NCBI GenBank assembly: GCA_937868025.1
Contig: CALMLJ010000191.1
Span: forward strand, 1-20,773
DNA length: 20,773 nt
Direction: 5' to 3'
Source: an uncultured Acidimicrobiaceae bacterium
Lineage (GTDB): Bacteria > Actinomycetota > Acidimicrobiia > Acidimicrobiales > Microtrichaceae
Below, piece after piece: positions 1 through 9,118 of the stretch (its first letter is position 1; every line of letters starts with the position of its first letter). The notes under the pieces were generated by a model, which searched no databases, was not told the origin of the DNA, and was given only the letters and a program-made list of their open reading frames with translations. The translations under genes were made by a program, and so were the position numbers.

Positions 1-1
1 C

Positions 2-2146
2 GGCGGTGCAGAGGTCGTCGATGGCGATGGGTTCGTGGCCGCCGCGTTCGCTCATCGCACATCTCGCGCCGGCGACCCCCACCTCCACACCCACGTGGTC
101 ATCGCCAACCTCGTCCACGGAGCCGACGACCGATGGACCGCCCTCGACGCCCGACCGCTCTACCACTGGTCCAAGACCGTCGGCTACCTCTACGAAGCCG
201 AACTCCGCCACCAGCTCACCCAGACCGTCGGCGTCGAATGGCGGACGGTGCGACGAGGCATCGCCGACGTGACCACGGTCCCGATGCAGGTCGTCGACGA
301 GTTCTCCACACGACGCCACGAGATCGAAGCCCACATGGCCGAGAACGGGTTCGACTCCGCCCGCTCGGCGCAGCTTGCGGCGTACGCCACTCGGCGCATG
401 AAGGACCACTCGGCGACACCGGAGTCCCTCGCCCATGGGTGGCGGCATCGGGCGGCCGAGTTGGGGTTCGACTGCGAGCAAGTCTGCGACCGCCTCAACG
501 CCGACACGCACGCGCCGAGATCGACGGGCCTCGTCCACCTCACCCCGATGTTTGAGCACCTCGCCGGCCCCGATGGGCTGACACGGAACAGCTCGACCTT
601 CGGACGACGCGAGGTCATCCAGGGCATCTGCGACCGCCTACCGAACGGCGCACCTATCGCCGACATCTGCGACTGGGCCGACCTGTTCATCGACTCCGAA
701 CACTGCACACGACTCACCGGCACCAAGTCCGCTGTCATCCGAACCAACGGGGGCCGAACCGTATCGGCACGGACCGACGAGACGCGCTTCTCGACACCCG
801 ACATGCTCGCTACCGAACGGCGGCTCATCGCCACGGCCGTCGAACGTGTCAACGCCGGCGTCGGCGCCGTCTCCTCACACCTCGTGGACACCGCGATCGC
901 TCAGCGACCGTCGATGAGCGACGAGCAGGCCGACATGGTGCGGCAACTCTGCATGAGCGGCAGCGGTGTCGACCTCGTCGAAGGAGTCGCCGGAGCAGGC
1001 AAGACGTTCGCCCTCGCTGCCGCCAACCAAGCCTGGACGGAGTCCGGACACACCGTGATCGGATGCGCCCTCGCCGCCAAAGCCGCGCGCCAACTCCAGA
1101 CCGACGCCAGCATCCCGTCGCACACCATCGATCGGCTCCTCATCGACCTCGACCGCACCGAACACGGCGGGCTTGCCTCGAACACGGTGATCGTCGTCGA
1201 CGAGGCAGCCATGGTCGGCACCCGCAAAGTGCTCCGTCTCCTCGACCATGCCAGACGTGCGGACGCGAAGGTCGTGCTCGTCGGTGACCCGTGCCAGCTC
1301 CCCGAGATCGAAGCCGGCGGAGCATTCGTCGGACTCGGCCAGCGACTCAATGCGTCCTACCTCACCGACAATCGTCGTCAACGCGAACCTTGGGAACGCG
1401 CCGCCCTCTCACGACTCCGCTCCGGCGACACCGACATTGCGCTCGACACCTACATCCGCCAAGGACGCGTCCAGGTCGACCCGTCGGGAGCTGAGGCGAG
1501 GTCACGACTGGTGGCCGACTGGCTCGACGCACGCCGAACCGGAACTGCCGTCATGCTGGCCAGCAGGCGCGTCGATGTCGACGCCCTCAACCGATCAGCG
1601 CGGGCGGCGCTGATCAGCCTGGGCGCGATTGGCCCTGACCGGGTCGTCATTGCCGGCCACGGGTACACCGAGGGCGACCTCGTCGTGGCTCTCCGCAACG
1701 ATCGTCGGCTCGGGCTGCTTAACGGCACCCGGGCGGTCGTCGACCGCCTCGACATCAACGGGGAGGCAATGCGCTGTCGCACCGACGATGGCCACGTCGT
1801 CAACATTCCCTTCGAGTACGCCGCCGACGGTCAACTCACCCATGGCTACGCCATGACGATCCACAAGTCCCAAGGCGCGACCTACGACCGATGCCTGGTC
1901 CTGGCCGGAGACCAACTCACCAGGGAATCCGCCTACACCGCCATGTCACGAGGGCGACTCGACAACACTCTGTACCTCGTCGACGACAATCAGCGAGAAC
2001 CTGAAGCGCACGCCGGAGAGATCGAATCGCCGCTCATCGATCGCGTACGGGCATCGATCAGCCGTACCGGCGCCCAGTCCATGGCGATCGAACAGACGAC
2101 GTCCGAAGGCAGGGACATTGACCTCGACGCCGGGATTGATCTCTGA
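2..2146 (+). CDS. MobF-family conjugative relaxase-helicase (TrwC/TraI-like), 5'-truncated by window edge
   Basis: This enzyme nicks the transfer origin of a conjugative element and unwinds the strand for export. The open frame has no start inside the window; the GTG at 35 lies inside the relaxase domain, so the true start is upstream. The fragment opens in the end of the HUH relaxase domain: an HRTSRAGDPHLHTH stretch near 53-94 matches the conserved histidine motif of MobF relaxases. A RecD/TraA-like helicase follows, with Walker A GVAGAGKT (983-1006), Walker B VVDEAAM (about 1194-1213), a VGDPCQLPEI motif and the late helicase motif GYAMTIHKSQGATYD (about 1843-1887). The natural stop is at 2144-2146. 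It converges on the minus-strand metal cluster and is the only transfer gene visible, so it is the main evidence that the region is mobile. Family assignment is secure; whether the host molecule is a plasmid or an ICE cannot be seen. Confidence 0.93.
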   Translation, partial: GGAEVVDGDGFVAAAFAHRTSRAGDPHLHTHVVIANLVHGADDRWTALDARPLYHWSKTVGYLYEAELRHQLTQTVGVEWRTVRRGIADVTTVPMQVVDEFSTRRHEIEAHMAENGFDSARSAQLAAYATRRMKDHSATPESLAHGWRHRAAELGFDCEQVCDRLNADTHAPRSTGLVHLTPMFEHLAGPDGLTRNSSTFGRREVIQGICDRLPNGAPIADICDWADLFIDSEHCTRLTGTKSAVIRTNGGRTVSARTDETRFSTPDMLATERRLIATAVERVNAGVGAVSSHLVDTAIAQRPSMSDEQADMVRQLCMSGSGVDLVEGVAGAGKTFALAAANQAWTESGHTVIGCALAAKAARQLQTDASIPSHTIDRLLIDLDRTEHGGLASNTVIVVDEAAMVGTRKVLRLLDHARRADAKVVLVGDPCQLPEIEAGGAFVGLGQRLNASYLTDNRRQREPWERAALSRLRSGDTDIALDTYIRQGRVQVDPSGAEARSRLVADWLDARRTGTAVMLASRRVDVDALNRSARAALISLGAIGPDRVVIAGHGYTEGDLVVALRNDRRLGLLNGTRAVVDRLDINGEAMRCRTDDGHVVNIPFEYAADGQLTHGYAMTIHKSQGATYDRCLVLAGDQLTRESAYTAMSRGRLDNTLYLVDDNQREPEAHAGEIESPLIDRVRASISRTGAQSMAIEQTTSEGRDIDLDAGIDL

Positions 2147-2252
2147 CTGAATCGACAGCCTGGCCGGACGAGGCCTCCTCAACCGTGCGGAGCCAGTGCG
2201 TGCCGACCGCGTCCAACCAACCTGAAGCTGCACACGCTGCGCAATGGGGCGG

Positions 2253-2615
2253 TCAGGCGCGGTCGAGGATCGACCGGAGGTCCGCAGGGATCGGCATCAC
2301 TTCGGTCGCTCTAACGTTCGCTCCGCCGGTGTTGCCGGTCGGGTAGCGGCCCGTCAGCGTTCCGGGGCCGGCGACAGCGGTTCGAGCGAGCTGCCCGAGG
2401 ATCTCACGGGCATCCCGATTCCGGATGCCGAAAGCGAGCATCGCCAGGTGGGTCCGCACGTGTGGTCCTGCCATCGGCTGGCTGAGGATGTGTGCTCGCT
2501 CGAGGTGTCGCCATTCTCCGTGACGGTCGCCAACGGCGCGGGCCGCCACAGCGGCCGAGTGCTCCGAGCGCCAGGCGTCCAGGAGCGCGGTTCGAGTCGG
2601 ACCTGTCGGGCTCAT
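2253..2615 (-). CDS. DUF3703 family protein
   Basis: A 120-residue soluble protein with no signal peptide or membrane segment. The pattern [13 protein letters not shown], then H-x3-H-x-AML, GQLAR, a GNTG segment and a C-terminal [11 protein letters not shown] matches what I know of DUF3703, a small family of unknown biochemistry often found beside metal-efflux genes. Its start codon overlaps the stop of the upstream copper ATPase in an ATGA arrangement (plus positions 2612-2615), so the two are probably translationally coupled and it is the last gene of the cluster. The conserved histidines could bind metal, but that is inference. Assignment is from remembered family pattern, with no search run. 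Confidence 0.8.
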   Translation of the reverse strand: MSPTGPTRTALLDAWRSEHSAAVAARAVGDRHGEWRHLERAHILSQPMAGPHVRTHLAMLAFGIRNRDAREILGQLARTAVAGPGTLTGRYPTGNTGGANVRATEVMPIPADLRSILDRA

Positions 2616-4906
2616 GAGGAGACCTCCGTATCGGCGGTGCTGGACTTGAAGCTGATCAGTCGAAGGCTGTTGGTGACGACGAACACGCTCGACAGACCCA
2701 TCGTGGCTCCGGCGATGAGCGGGTTCAGTAGACCGGCAGCGGCGAGGGGTATGGCGGCAACGTTGTAGCCGAACGCCCAGATGAGGTTGGTCTTGATCGT
2801 GCCCAGAGTGCGGCGGGACAGCCCGATGGCGTCGGACGCCACCCGAAGATCACCGCGGACCAGCGTCAGGTCGCTGGCCTCGATGGCGACATCTGTGCCG
2901 GTGCCCATTGCGATCCCGAGGTCCGCCTGTGCCAGTGCCGCAGCATCGTTGACCCCGTCTCCGACCATGGCGACCACCTTCCCATCCTTCTGGAGGGATC
3001 GGATGATCTCGACCTTGTCAGCGGGGAGCACCTCGGCGAAGACGGTGTCGATGCCGACCCGCGCGGCGACGGTTCGGGCGGCGCGCCGATTGTCACCGGT
3101 GAGCAGGACCGGGGTCAGCCCGAGGCGCTTCAGCTGTGTGATTGCTTCGGCGCTCGTCGGCTTGAGGGTGTCTGACACGGTGACCACTCCGGTCGCTTGC
3201 CCGTCAACGCCGAGGAGCACGGGCGTGTAGCCGAGCTCCTCGGCCTGGGCGATCGATCGGGCAAGCTTCGTCGAGGGCACGATGGACCGATCAGCCAGGA
3301 ATTGTGCGCGGCCGATGATCACGCTGTGACCGTCGATCGTGCCCTCCACACCCAGGCCGGCCATATTCCGGAAACCGCGCACCTCCGGCAACGTTCCGAG
3401 CCGGTGCCGAGCGCCGGCGGCAATGGCTCGAGCGACGGGATGCTCCGAGGCGTCTTCCAAGGCACCCGCGAATCGCAGGACGTCGTCCTCGTCGCCGACG
3501 TCAACGACGACCCCGACGAGGGCCATCTGGCCTGTCGTCACCGTCCCGGTCTTGTCGAGGACGATGGTGTCGACCCGTCGCGTGGACTCGAGGACGGCGG
3601 GACCCTTGATGAGGATGCCGAGCTGCGCTCCCCTCCCGGTTCCCACCAGAAGAGCTGTCGGCGTCGCCAGGCCCAATGCGCAGGGGCAGGCGATGATCAG
3701 CACGGCGACCGCTGCCGTGAACGACGTCGCCGCCGTTTCACCGGTGCCCAACCAGAAGCCCAGCGTCCCGACCGAGAGCAGGATCACCACAGGGACGAAC
3801 ACTGCCGAGATCCGATCGGCGAGTCGCTGCGCCGGTGCCTTCCCGTTCTGGGCGTCGGTGACGAGGCGAGCGATCTGTGCCAAGGCCGTGTCGGATCCGA
3901 TGCGGGTGGCACGGACCACGAGGCGACCACCCGCATTGACGGTGGCGCCCGTGACGGAGTCACCCGGCGCGACTTCGACGGGTACCGGCTCTCCGGTCAG
4001 CAGCGAGGCATCAACGGCCGACGTTCCGTCTTCGACCACACCATCGGTGGCGATCTTCTCACCGGGTCGGACGACGAATCGGTCGCCGACGGCGAGCTGC
4101 TCGATCGGAACGCGGTGTTCCTCGCCGTCACGCAGGACGGCGACGTCCTTCACTCCGAGGTCCAGCAGCGCCCGGAGTGCCGCCCCCGAGGTTCGTTTGG
4201 CCCGCGCCTCGAAGTATCGGCCGGCGAGGATGAACATGGTCACCGCGGTCGCGACCTCGAGGTACAGCTCGTTACGGCCGGCGCCGCGAGCGAGGTCGAT
4301 GGTGAACCCCATCTTCATGCCCGGGGTGCCCGCCGTTCCGAGGAACAGGGCGTAGGTGCTCCAGCCGAACGCGGTGAGCGTGCCCAAGGAGATGAGCGTG
4401 TCCATGCTCGCTGCGGCGTGTCGCAGGTTCAGCCAGGCTGCCCGGTGGAACGGCCAGGCGCCCCAGAACACCACGGGCGCCGCGAGAGCGAAGGTGAGCC
4501 ACTGCCAGTACTCGAACTGCAGCGTGTTGATCATCGACAGCACGAGGACGGGCACGCCGAGCACCAGAACCCCGACGAGCCGCACCTGGGTTGCGTGCAG
4601 CTCGGTGTCGCGTTCGCTGCCGGCGTTCGACGGCGATGGCTGTTCCCCAGACGTCGCCGTGCGGACCGGGCTCGCGCCGTACCCGATGGACTCCACCGCG
4701 GCGATCAGCTCGTCGGTGGTGACGTCTCCGGCCAAGGTCGCGGTCGCCTGCTCGGTCGCGTAGTTGACGGTCGCGTCGACGCCGTCGAGCCGGTTGAGCT
4801 GCTTGGTGATGCGTGCAGCACACGAGGCGCAGGTCATCCCTGTGATGTCGAGCGTGACGGGAATCGTCGACGACTGAGTGGATGGGTTCGCAGTTGTGGC
4901 GGTCAT
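2612..4906 (-). CDS. copA: Copper-translocating P1B-type ATPase, CPC type (CopA-like)
   Basis: An inner-membrane ATP-driven pump expected to export Cu+ from the cytoplasm. The 764-residue protein has an N-terminal heavy-metal-associated domain with GMTCASC (residues 23-29), then the membrane domain, the transmembrane metal motif CPC in [12 protein letters not shown], the phosphorylation site DKTGT, an SEHP motif, the hinge GDGVND and a C-terminal YN...[15 protein letters not shown] helix pair typical of Cu+ ATPases. The length is normal for a one-HMA CopA. The frame stays open upstream to 5335, but the ATG at 4906 is the likely start: it has a GGAG about 8 bases upstream, sits just before the HMA domain and lies one base after the preceding gene's stop. 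Upstream codons overlap a better gene. A silver or other monovalent-metal role is possible; Cu+ is most likely from the motifs. Confidence 0.93.
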   Translation of the reverse strand: MTATTANPSTQSSTIPVTLDITGMTCASCAARITKQLNRLDGVDATVNYATEQATATLAGDVTTDELIAAVESIGYGASPVRTATSGEQPSPSNAGSERDTELHATQVRLVGVLVLGVPVLVLSMINTLQFEYWQWLTFALAAPVVFWGAWPFHRAAWLNLRHAAASMDTLISLGTLTAFGWSTYALFLGTAGTPGMKMGFTIDLARGAGRNELYLEVATAVTMFILAGRYFEARAKRTSGAALRALLDLGVKDVAVLRDGEEHRVPIEQLAVGDRFVVRPGEKIATDGVVEDGTSAVDASLLTGEPVPVEVAPGDSVTGATVNAGGRLVVRATRIGSDTALAQIARLVTDAQNGKAPAQRLADRISAVFVPVVILLSVGTLGFWLGTGETAATSFTAAVAVLIIACPCALGLATPTALLVGTGRGAQLGILIKGPAVLESTRRVDTIVLDKTGTVTTGQMALVGVVVDVGDEDDVLRFAGALEDASEHPVARAIAAGARHRLGTLPEVRGFRNMAGLGVEGTIDGHSVIIGRAQFLADRSIVPSTKLARSIAQAEELGYTPVLLGVDGQATGVVTVSDTLKPTSAEAITQLKRLGLTPVLLTGDNRRAARTVAARVGIDTVFAEVLPADKVEIIRSLQKDGKVVAMVGDGVNDAAALAQADLGIAMGTGTDVAIEASDLTLVRGDLRVASDAIGLSRRTLGTIKTNLIWAFGYNVAAIPLAAAGLLNPLIAGATMGLSSVFVVTNSLRLISFKSSTADTEVSS

Positions 4907-4907
4907 G

Positions 4908-5855
4908 TCAGTGCTCCATCTCGGCGGCGCCGACGACGGCACCTTGGTCGAAGGTGAACGACGCGGTGTGTACGACACCGCCGTGTCGGAAGTCGAAGAA
5001 CAGTGCGTAGCGGCCGGCGGATGTGAGCGTCGCGTCGAAATGGACGGACCCGTCGGTGGGTGCGACCGGGCGCTTGCCGGGTCCGTCATCGGTCGGGTGA
5101 ACGTGGGAGTAGGCGAGGTCGCCGGTCCGAAGTGCGATGAGGTGGCCGTTCGCTCCGAGGTAGGGCTGGAGATCGGTGACCGGACGACCGTCTCGGCGGA
5201 CTGTGAGGGTCGCCTCGACCTCGCCACCGCGCCGTTCGATCGTGTGCAGCTCAACGTCGTAGCCGTCGACCTTCGAGACATTGGTCGGTTCGGGGAGGTG
5301 CCCGATTCGCTGGTCGCCCGGGACCACGAGATCACTGCCCAGAGCGAGACGGGCCCCGTCCTCGACCTGGAAGTCGGCGATTGCCCGGTAGGACCCAGCC
5401 GCTAAGGTCGGCAGGTCGATCGTCCATTGTCCTTTGCGGTCGAGCTTGGGGTGGACGTGGTGAAACGAGGTGAGGTCGCGGCTGACCACGATCAGGTGCA
5501 GCAGACGCTCGTGGACTGGGGTGAACCGCTGAACCCGACGTCCGTCCTGATCTTCGATGGCGAACTGGACCTGCGGTGCCGCGGGATCGAGGACGTCACG
5601 CAGCAGGACGAGACGGTATCCCTCAGCGGCGGTGACGACGCCCTCGCCGATGGGCGGCGGTGCCTCGGCCACGATGACCACGTCGGGGCCGATTGCCGTT
5701 CCCGCTACTGCTCCGATGAGCGACACGGCGACGAGCGCCATGCCGAAGAGCGCCAGCCGGACGCCCACCGGCTTCGGGCGCCCGCGTCGGCCGCCTGGAT
5801 CGGGCTGGTGTTGGCCGGCAACTGATGGTGGTTGGATGTCGGGTGTGCTACTCAT
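4908..5855 (-). CDS. Membrane-anchored extracytoplasmic protein with duplicated HxHP motifs
   Basis: A 315-residue protein with a basic N-terminus, one hydrophobic helix (about residues 32-56) and a large domain expected outside the cytoplasm. That domain contains an internal duplication. Repeat 1 (about 95-165) has [20 protein letters not shown] and [12 protein letters not shown]; repeat 2 (about 213-290) has [21 protein letters not shown] and [12 protein letters not shown]. The clustered histidines (residues 120, 132, 133, 135, 238, 251, 253) suggest metal binding, and position directly before the CopA-like gene (one base between stop and start) suggests a periplasmic or surface copper-handling role. 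I recognise no named family with certainty. The start at 5855 places the membrane helix correctly; its ribosome-binding site is weak. The frame continues upstream only by overlapping the oxidoreductase gene. Confidence 0.82.
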   Translation of the reverse strand: MSSTPDIQPPSVAGQHQPDPGGRRGRPKPVGVRLALFGMALVAVSLIGAVAGTAIGPDVVIVAEAPPPIGEGVVTAAEGYRLVLLRDVLDPAAPQVQFAIEDQDGRRVQRFTPVHERLLHLIVVSRDLTSFHHVHPKLDRKGQWTIDLPTLAAGSYRAIADFQVEDGARLALGSDLVVPGDQRIGHLPEPTNVSKVDGYDVELHTIERRGGEVEATLTVRRDGRPVTDLQPYLGANGHLIALRTGDLAYSHVHPTDDGPGKRPVAPTDGSVHFDATLTSAGRYALFFDFRHGGVVHTASFTFDQGAVVGAAEMEH

Positions 5856-5871
5856 GCCGACCACGATCCGC

Positions 5872-6942
5872 CTAAGGGGTGAGGCCGGGCATCGGGCGGG
5901 CCCCCTCAGATTCGCCCTGGCCGCTGCCGAGGACCGTGATGACCACCTTGCCGCACGCCTGGCCGTCCGCCACGCGTTGGATGGCTGCCGGCGCCTCGCC
6001 GAGCGCGAAGGACGTGCCGACCACCGGTGCGACCCTCCCCGACTCGATGAGCTTCGTGAGGACGATGAGGTCCTCGCGATTGTGGGAGCAGAGCACCGTG
6101 CGCAGCCTCTGCCGGAGGAACGGGCTGATCGTGAGGGCACGCACCTGCCGACCTGCTCCTGCGAGCAGGCGCCCGTCGGTCTCGCCTCCGGCGATGACCA
6201 GCGTTCCGCGGGGCGAGAGCGCCCGGCGCAGGCGCGAGAGCGAACTGTTGCCGCCGACGTCGATGATGGCGTCGTACCGACGCGTTCGATCGGCGAAGTC
6301 ATCGAACCGGTAGTCGATGACCTCATCGACACCGAGGGCCCGCACCATGTCGACCTTCGCCGTGCTGCAGACACCGGTCACCCGGGCACCGAACGCCGAG
6401 GCGATCTGCGCGGCGAACGATCCCACTCCGCCGGATGCCCCGACGACGAGCACCGTCTGTTCTTCCCGGACCTCTGCCCGGTCGCGGATCGCCTGCAGGG
6501 CGGTGAGCGCGGCGATGGGAATGGCCGCTGCCTGCGGGAAGGTGAGGTTCGCCGGCTTGGGCGCGATCTTCGCTGCGCTCGCGACGGCGTACTCGGCGAA
6601 CGAACCGATGCCGACGCCGAACACCTCGTCGCCCACCGTCGCTGTGGTGACGTCCTTGCCGACCGCCTCCACGACTCCGGCGACGTCCGACCCGGGCGTC
6701 CGCACCGTGGGGGCACGAAGCCCGTAGCCGGCGAGCCGAATGGCCATGGGCATGCCGGTGGTCCGGTGCACGACGTCGCGCCCCACTCCGGCGGCGTGAA
6801 CGCGGATCATCACCTCGTCATCGCCGACCTCGGGTCGATCGATCTCCTCGATGCGGAGCACGTCGCCGGGCACCCCGTAGTTGTCCTGAACGATGGCCTT
6901 CATCGACATCGGCTCCTGGTTGCTCGACGAGGGGGCGCTCAT
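5872..6942 (-). CDS. NAD(P)-dependent zinc-independent alcohol dehydrogenase / quinone oxidoreductase (MDR superfamily)
   Basis: A 356-residue medium-chain dehydrogenase/reductase. The GroES-like N-terminal domain starts at MKAIVQDNYG and contains the GSDVAGVVEAVGKDV segment. The Rossmann domain carries GASGGVGSFAAQIA, the cofactor-binding motif of quinone-oxidoreductase-like members. The usual structural-zinc cysteine cluster is absent, which fits the zinc-free branch. It probably reduces quinones or reactive carbonyls using NADPH; the substrate is unknown. Its ATG at 6942 overlaps the stop of the preceding FAD enzyme as ATGA. Internal ATGs at 6909 and 6903, preceded by AGGAG, match the usual family start (MKAIVQ) and are plausible alternatives. 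The gene lies inside the copper/redox cluster, 16 bases before the HxHP protein. Confidence 0.9.
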   Translation of the reverse strand: MSAPSSSNQEPMSMKAIVQDNYGVPGDVLRIEEIDRPEVGDDEVMIRVHAAGVGRDVVHRTTGMPMAIRLAGYGLRAPTVRTPGSDVAGVVEAVGKDVTTATVGDEVFGVGIGSFAEYAVASAAKIAPKPANLTFPQAAAIPIAALTALQAIRDRAEVREEQTVLVVGASGGVGSFAAQIASAFGARVTGVCSTAKVDMVRALGVDEVIDYRFDDFADRTRRYDAIIDVGGNSSLSRLRRALSPRGTLVIAGGETDGRLLAGAGRQVRALTISPFLRQRLRTVLCSHNREDLIVLTKLIESGRVAPVVGTSFALGEAPAAIQRVADGQACGKVVITVLGSGQGESEGARPMPGLTP

Positions 6943-7910
6943 CGCGTCCTCGCAGTGAGGAGCAGGGCGGCCTCGCTGTCGTCGGCGACGAGGTCGGCGT
7001 TGATCGCGATCGCTGCCATCCCTCCGGCAGCGGCCGCTTGGAGCACTTGCCCGCGGGCGTCGGCGGCGTTGCCCGCCGCGTAGACCCCGGGGACCGCCGT
7101 CGCACCGGATTGGTCGGTCTCGATCACGAGACCTCGACCCGTCGGGTCGGGCACCGGCGTCACCCCGAGTGAGGCGATCGCGTCGGCACGGGGCTCGAAA
7201 CGGGGGTCGACCACGATCACGTCTGCGGGGACCACCTCGCCTCCGGCGAGACGGACACCGGCGATCTCGTCACCAGCCGTGAGCACCTCGACGACCGTTC
7301 GCTCGATCACCTGCACACCGCGGGCCCGCAACCGTTCCCGAACTCCGGCATCGGGGCCGGCTCCCTCGTGCACGACGAAGGTGACGTCGTCGGACCACTG
7401 CCGAAAGAGCCCCGCCTGGGCCGGGCCTCCAGTTCCGGTACCGATGACGACGAGCGCCTGGTCCCGTGCTTCCCAGCCGTGACAGTACGGGCAGTGCATG
7501 ACGCCTCGACCCCACTGGTCGGCCAGCCCCGGGATGTCGGGAAGCACGTCCCGAAGCCCGGTCGTCAGGAGCACTCGGCGGGCGATCACGGTCGTCGAGT
7601 CACCCGTCGTCGCCCGGAACCGCCCGTCGGCCTGGCGAACGACGTCGGTCACGGTCCCGTTCACGAGCTCGGCGCCGTACCTCCGAACCTCGTCTCGCCC
7701 GATCGCCAGGAAGTCGCCGGGTGGGATCCCTTCGTGTCCGAGGTAACCGTGCATGTGGGTGGCCGGCGCGTTTCTCGGTTCACCACCGTCGATCAGGAGC
7801 ACGGACCTCCGGGCCCGGGCGAGGAGGAGTGCGGCGGCCAAGCCGGCGGCCCCACCGCCGATGATCAGGACGTCAACCGCAGACGTCGGTTCGTCTCGGG
7901 TCGATCCCAT
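6939..7910 (-). CDS. Thioredoxin-reductase-like NAD(P)/FAD-dependent oxidoreductase
   Basis: A 323-residue two-dinucleotide-binding flavoprotein. The N-terminal FAD site is DVLIIGGGAAGLAAALLLARA (glycines at 18-20). A redox pair CPYC followed by HGWE lies at residues 140-143, and the NAD(P) site is IGTGTGGPA. The C-terminal FAD motif GVYAAGNAAD is followed by an alanine-rich helix. This is the architecture of the low-molecular-weight thioredoxin-reductase-like family, which reduces a disulfide partner or small thiol; no thioredoxin gene is visible here. The start at 7910 is chosen because a GGAGG sits 9 bases upstream. An ATG at 7916 overlaps the previous stop as ATGA and would add two residues, but is only 3 bases from that GGAGG. 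Confidence 0.9.
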   Translation of the reverse strand: MGSTRDEPTSAVDVLIIGGGAAGLAAALLLARARRSVLLIDGGEPRNAPATHMHGYLGHEGIPPGDFLAIGRDEVRRYGAELVNGTVTDVVRQADGRFRATTGDSTTVIARRVLLTTGLRDVLPDIPGLADQWGRGVMHCPYCHGWEARDQALVVIGTGTGGPAQAGLFRQWSDDVTFVVHEGAGPDAGVRERLRARGVQVIERTVVEVLTAGDEIAGVRLAGGEVVPADVIVVDPRFEPRADAIASLGVTPVPDPTGRGLVIETDQSGATAVPGVYAAGNAADARGQVLQAAAAGGMAAIAINADLVADDSEAALLLTARTR

Positions 7911-7912
7911 GA

Positions 7913-8566
7913 TCATTCACCTCCGAGGATCTTGGCGGCGTACTCGTCGATCGTGAGCGTGCCGCCGTCGTGCTCCGCGAGATCGCGGAACCGCTCGGGC
8001 AGGACGTCCTGGAGCAGGTCGATCCGCTTCCAGTCGGCCAACGGCGCGTGCCCGTTCTCGTCCGGTACATGGATCGCCGGCGTCGTGGACGCCTGGCGGG
8101 TGATGTAGCGAGGGCAGTTGATGAACGACTCGATCACCGTCGCGCGCACCACGAGGTCCGCTCCGGGGTACGCATCGAGGAGGGGGCCATCGTCGACCAC
8201 GACAGCGTCGGCGTGGACCCGCACGCGGTGAGGCGTGTCGAAGTCCATGAACAGGAGCCCGATGCGACCGTTGGCGACGATGTTGCCCATGGACAGGAAC
8301 ATGCCGTTGCCGTCGTAGCTGGGGAACAGGATGGTCGTCCGGTCGGCGACCTGCACGAACCCGGGCGCACCGCCCTTGTGGGAGACGGTGGGCTGGCCGT
8401 GGTGGTTCACCGTGCTGAGGAAGAAGAACGCACGCGATTCGATGAACGACTTCGCGAGGCCGTCGATGGAGGGTTGCACGGTGAGCGCCTCGAGGGTGTC
8501 CGCCAGCGCTCGACTGTCGAATCTGTCCTGGAGGGCGCGGTGCTCATCGCTGTAAAGGCTGGACAT
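7913..8566 (-). CDS. Pyridoxamine 5'-phosphate oxidase-fold (PNPOx-like) flavoprotein
   Basis: A 217-residue split-barrel FMN-binding family protein. The segment SRAFFFLSTVNHHGQPTVSHKGG and the following FPSYDGNGMFLSMGNI...RIGLLFMDF pattern mark this family, whose members often bind FMN, F420 or heme and reduce small molecules; the precise reaction is unknown. The start at 8566 has a strong AAGGAGAG ribosome-binding site (plus 8571-8578). The frame remains open far upstream, but that part is antisense to the regulator gene. An ATG at 8614 that overlaps the upstream stop would add 16 residues and is less likely. It is followed directly by the thioredoxin-reductase-like gene, suggesting a shared redox function. 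Confidence 0.88.
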   Translation of the reverse strand: MSSLYSDEHRALQDRFDSRALADTLEALTVQPSIDGLAKSFIESRAFFFLSTVNHHGQPTVSHKGGAPGFVQVADRTTILFPSYDGNGMFLSMGNIVANGRIGLLFMDFDTPHRVRVHADAVVVDDGPLLDAYPGADLVVRATVIESFINCPRYITRQASTTPAIHVPDENGHAPLADWKRIDLLQDVLPERFRDLAEHDGGTLTIDEYAAKILGGE

Positions 8567-8610
8567 GGGACTCTCCTTGGGTCGTTGATGGGGCAGATGG
8601 TCGTGGCTCG

Positions 8611-9063
8611 TCATGATCCGAAGTGGACGCCGGCGAGGATCTCGATGATCAGGACGAAGGCGAGGGTGATGTCGACGGCGGCGCAGCACGGGGGCCACCA
8701 CCGGGTCCCTCGGACGAAGTGGGTGCGGTGCTGCCAGTAGTCCTTCGCTCCGTGGGCGAGGTAGCCGATGACGAGCAGCCACGCCGTCGACGTGATCGCC
8801 GCTGCCGCCAGCACGACGAAGACTGCGACGACGATGCTCTCGACGATGATCACCTTCGGTCGTCCGTCGGCGACGGCGAAACCGATGTAGACGGCTGCGA
8901 TCAGGACGAGGAGGATCGACTGAACGGCCGCCGGCGTGAGCCACCAGATGGCGACGGGCGCTGCCGCCTGGGCGAGTCCGAAGACCACGCCCCACATGAC
9001 GGGAGTGCGGTCGTCCGCGTGATGTCGGGTCCGATGGTCGGATCGATGGGTCGTGATGGTCAT
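8611..9063 (-). CDS. Small integral membrane protein, unknown function
   Basis: A 150-residue protein with about four hydrophobic helices after a His/Asp/Arg-rich N-terminus (TTHRSDHRTRHHADD). The loop between the last helices contains YLAHGAKDYWQHRTHF and RWWPPCC, with conserved-looking His, Asp and Cys residues that could bind a metal or heme. I have seen this HG-x-KD-x-WQHR pattern in proteins of unknown function but cannot name a family. The start at 9063 has a strong AAGGAGAG site (plus 9071-9078), identical to that of the next gene. It is the first gene of the minus-strand cluster and lies 55 bases from the divergent LAL regulator. Confidence 0.8.
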   Translation of the reverse strand: MTITTHRSDHRTRHHADDRTPVMWGVVFGLAQAAAPVAIWWLTPAAVQSILLVLIAAVYIGFAVADGRPKVIIVESIVVAVFVVLAAAAITSTAWLLVIGYLAHGAKDYWQHRTHFVRGTRWWPPCCAAVDITLAFVLIIEILAGVHFGS

Positions 9064-9093
9064 GAGGTGGCTCTCCTTGCCTGGGCTCGTTGA

Positions 9094-9110
9094 TGAGCGT
9101 CGCTCTAAGG
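9094..9110 (-). promoter_or_regulatory. Candidate regulatory element in divergent region (copy A)
   Basis: On the minus strand it reads CCTTAGAGCGACGCTCA and contains the perfect palindrome GAGCG-T-CGCTC (plus 9095-9105). It lies 30 bases before the start of the copper/redox cluster and matches copy B (12116-12132) at 14 of 17 positions. Possibly bound by the adjacent LAL regulator. Confidence 0.4.
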
Positions 9111-9118
9111 GGGAGGGC

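Noticed and set aside
2147..2252. Possible terminator or att site between the relaxase and DUF3703
   Set aside because: No convincing stem with T-run, tRNA end or direct repeat could be found in these 106 bases.
3197..4957. Long plus-strand open frame of 586 codons opposite the CPC ATPase
   Set aside because: It is antisense to clear ATPase motifs, has no recognisable domain and has the Arg/Gly/Glu-rich composition of high-GC shadow frames.
4907..5335. N-terminal extension of the CopA-like ATPase
   Set aside because: The extra 143 residues are Ser/Thr/Arg-rich with no domain, overlap the HxHP gene, and the HMA domain begins right after the ATG at 4906.
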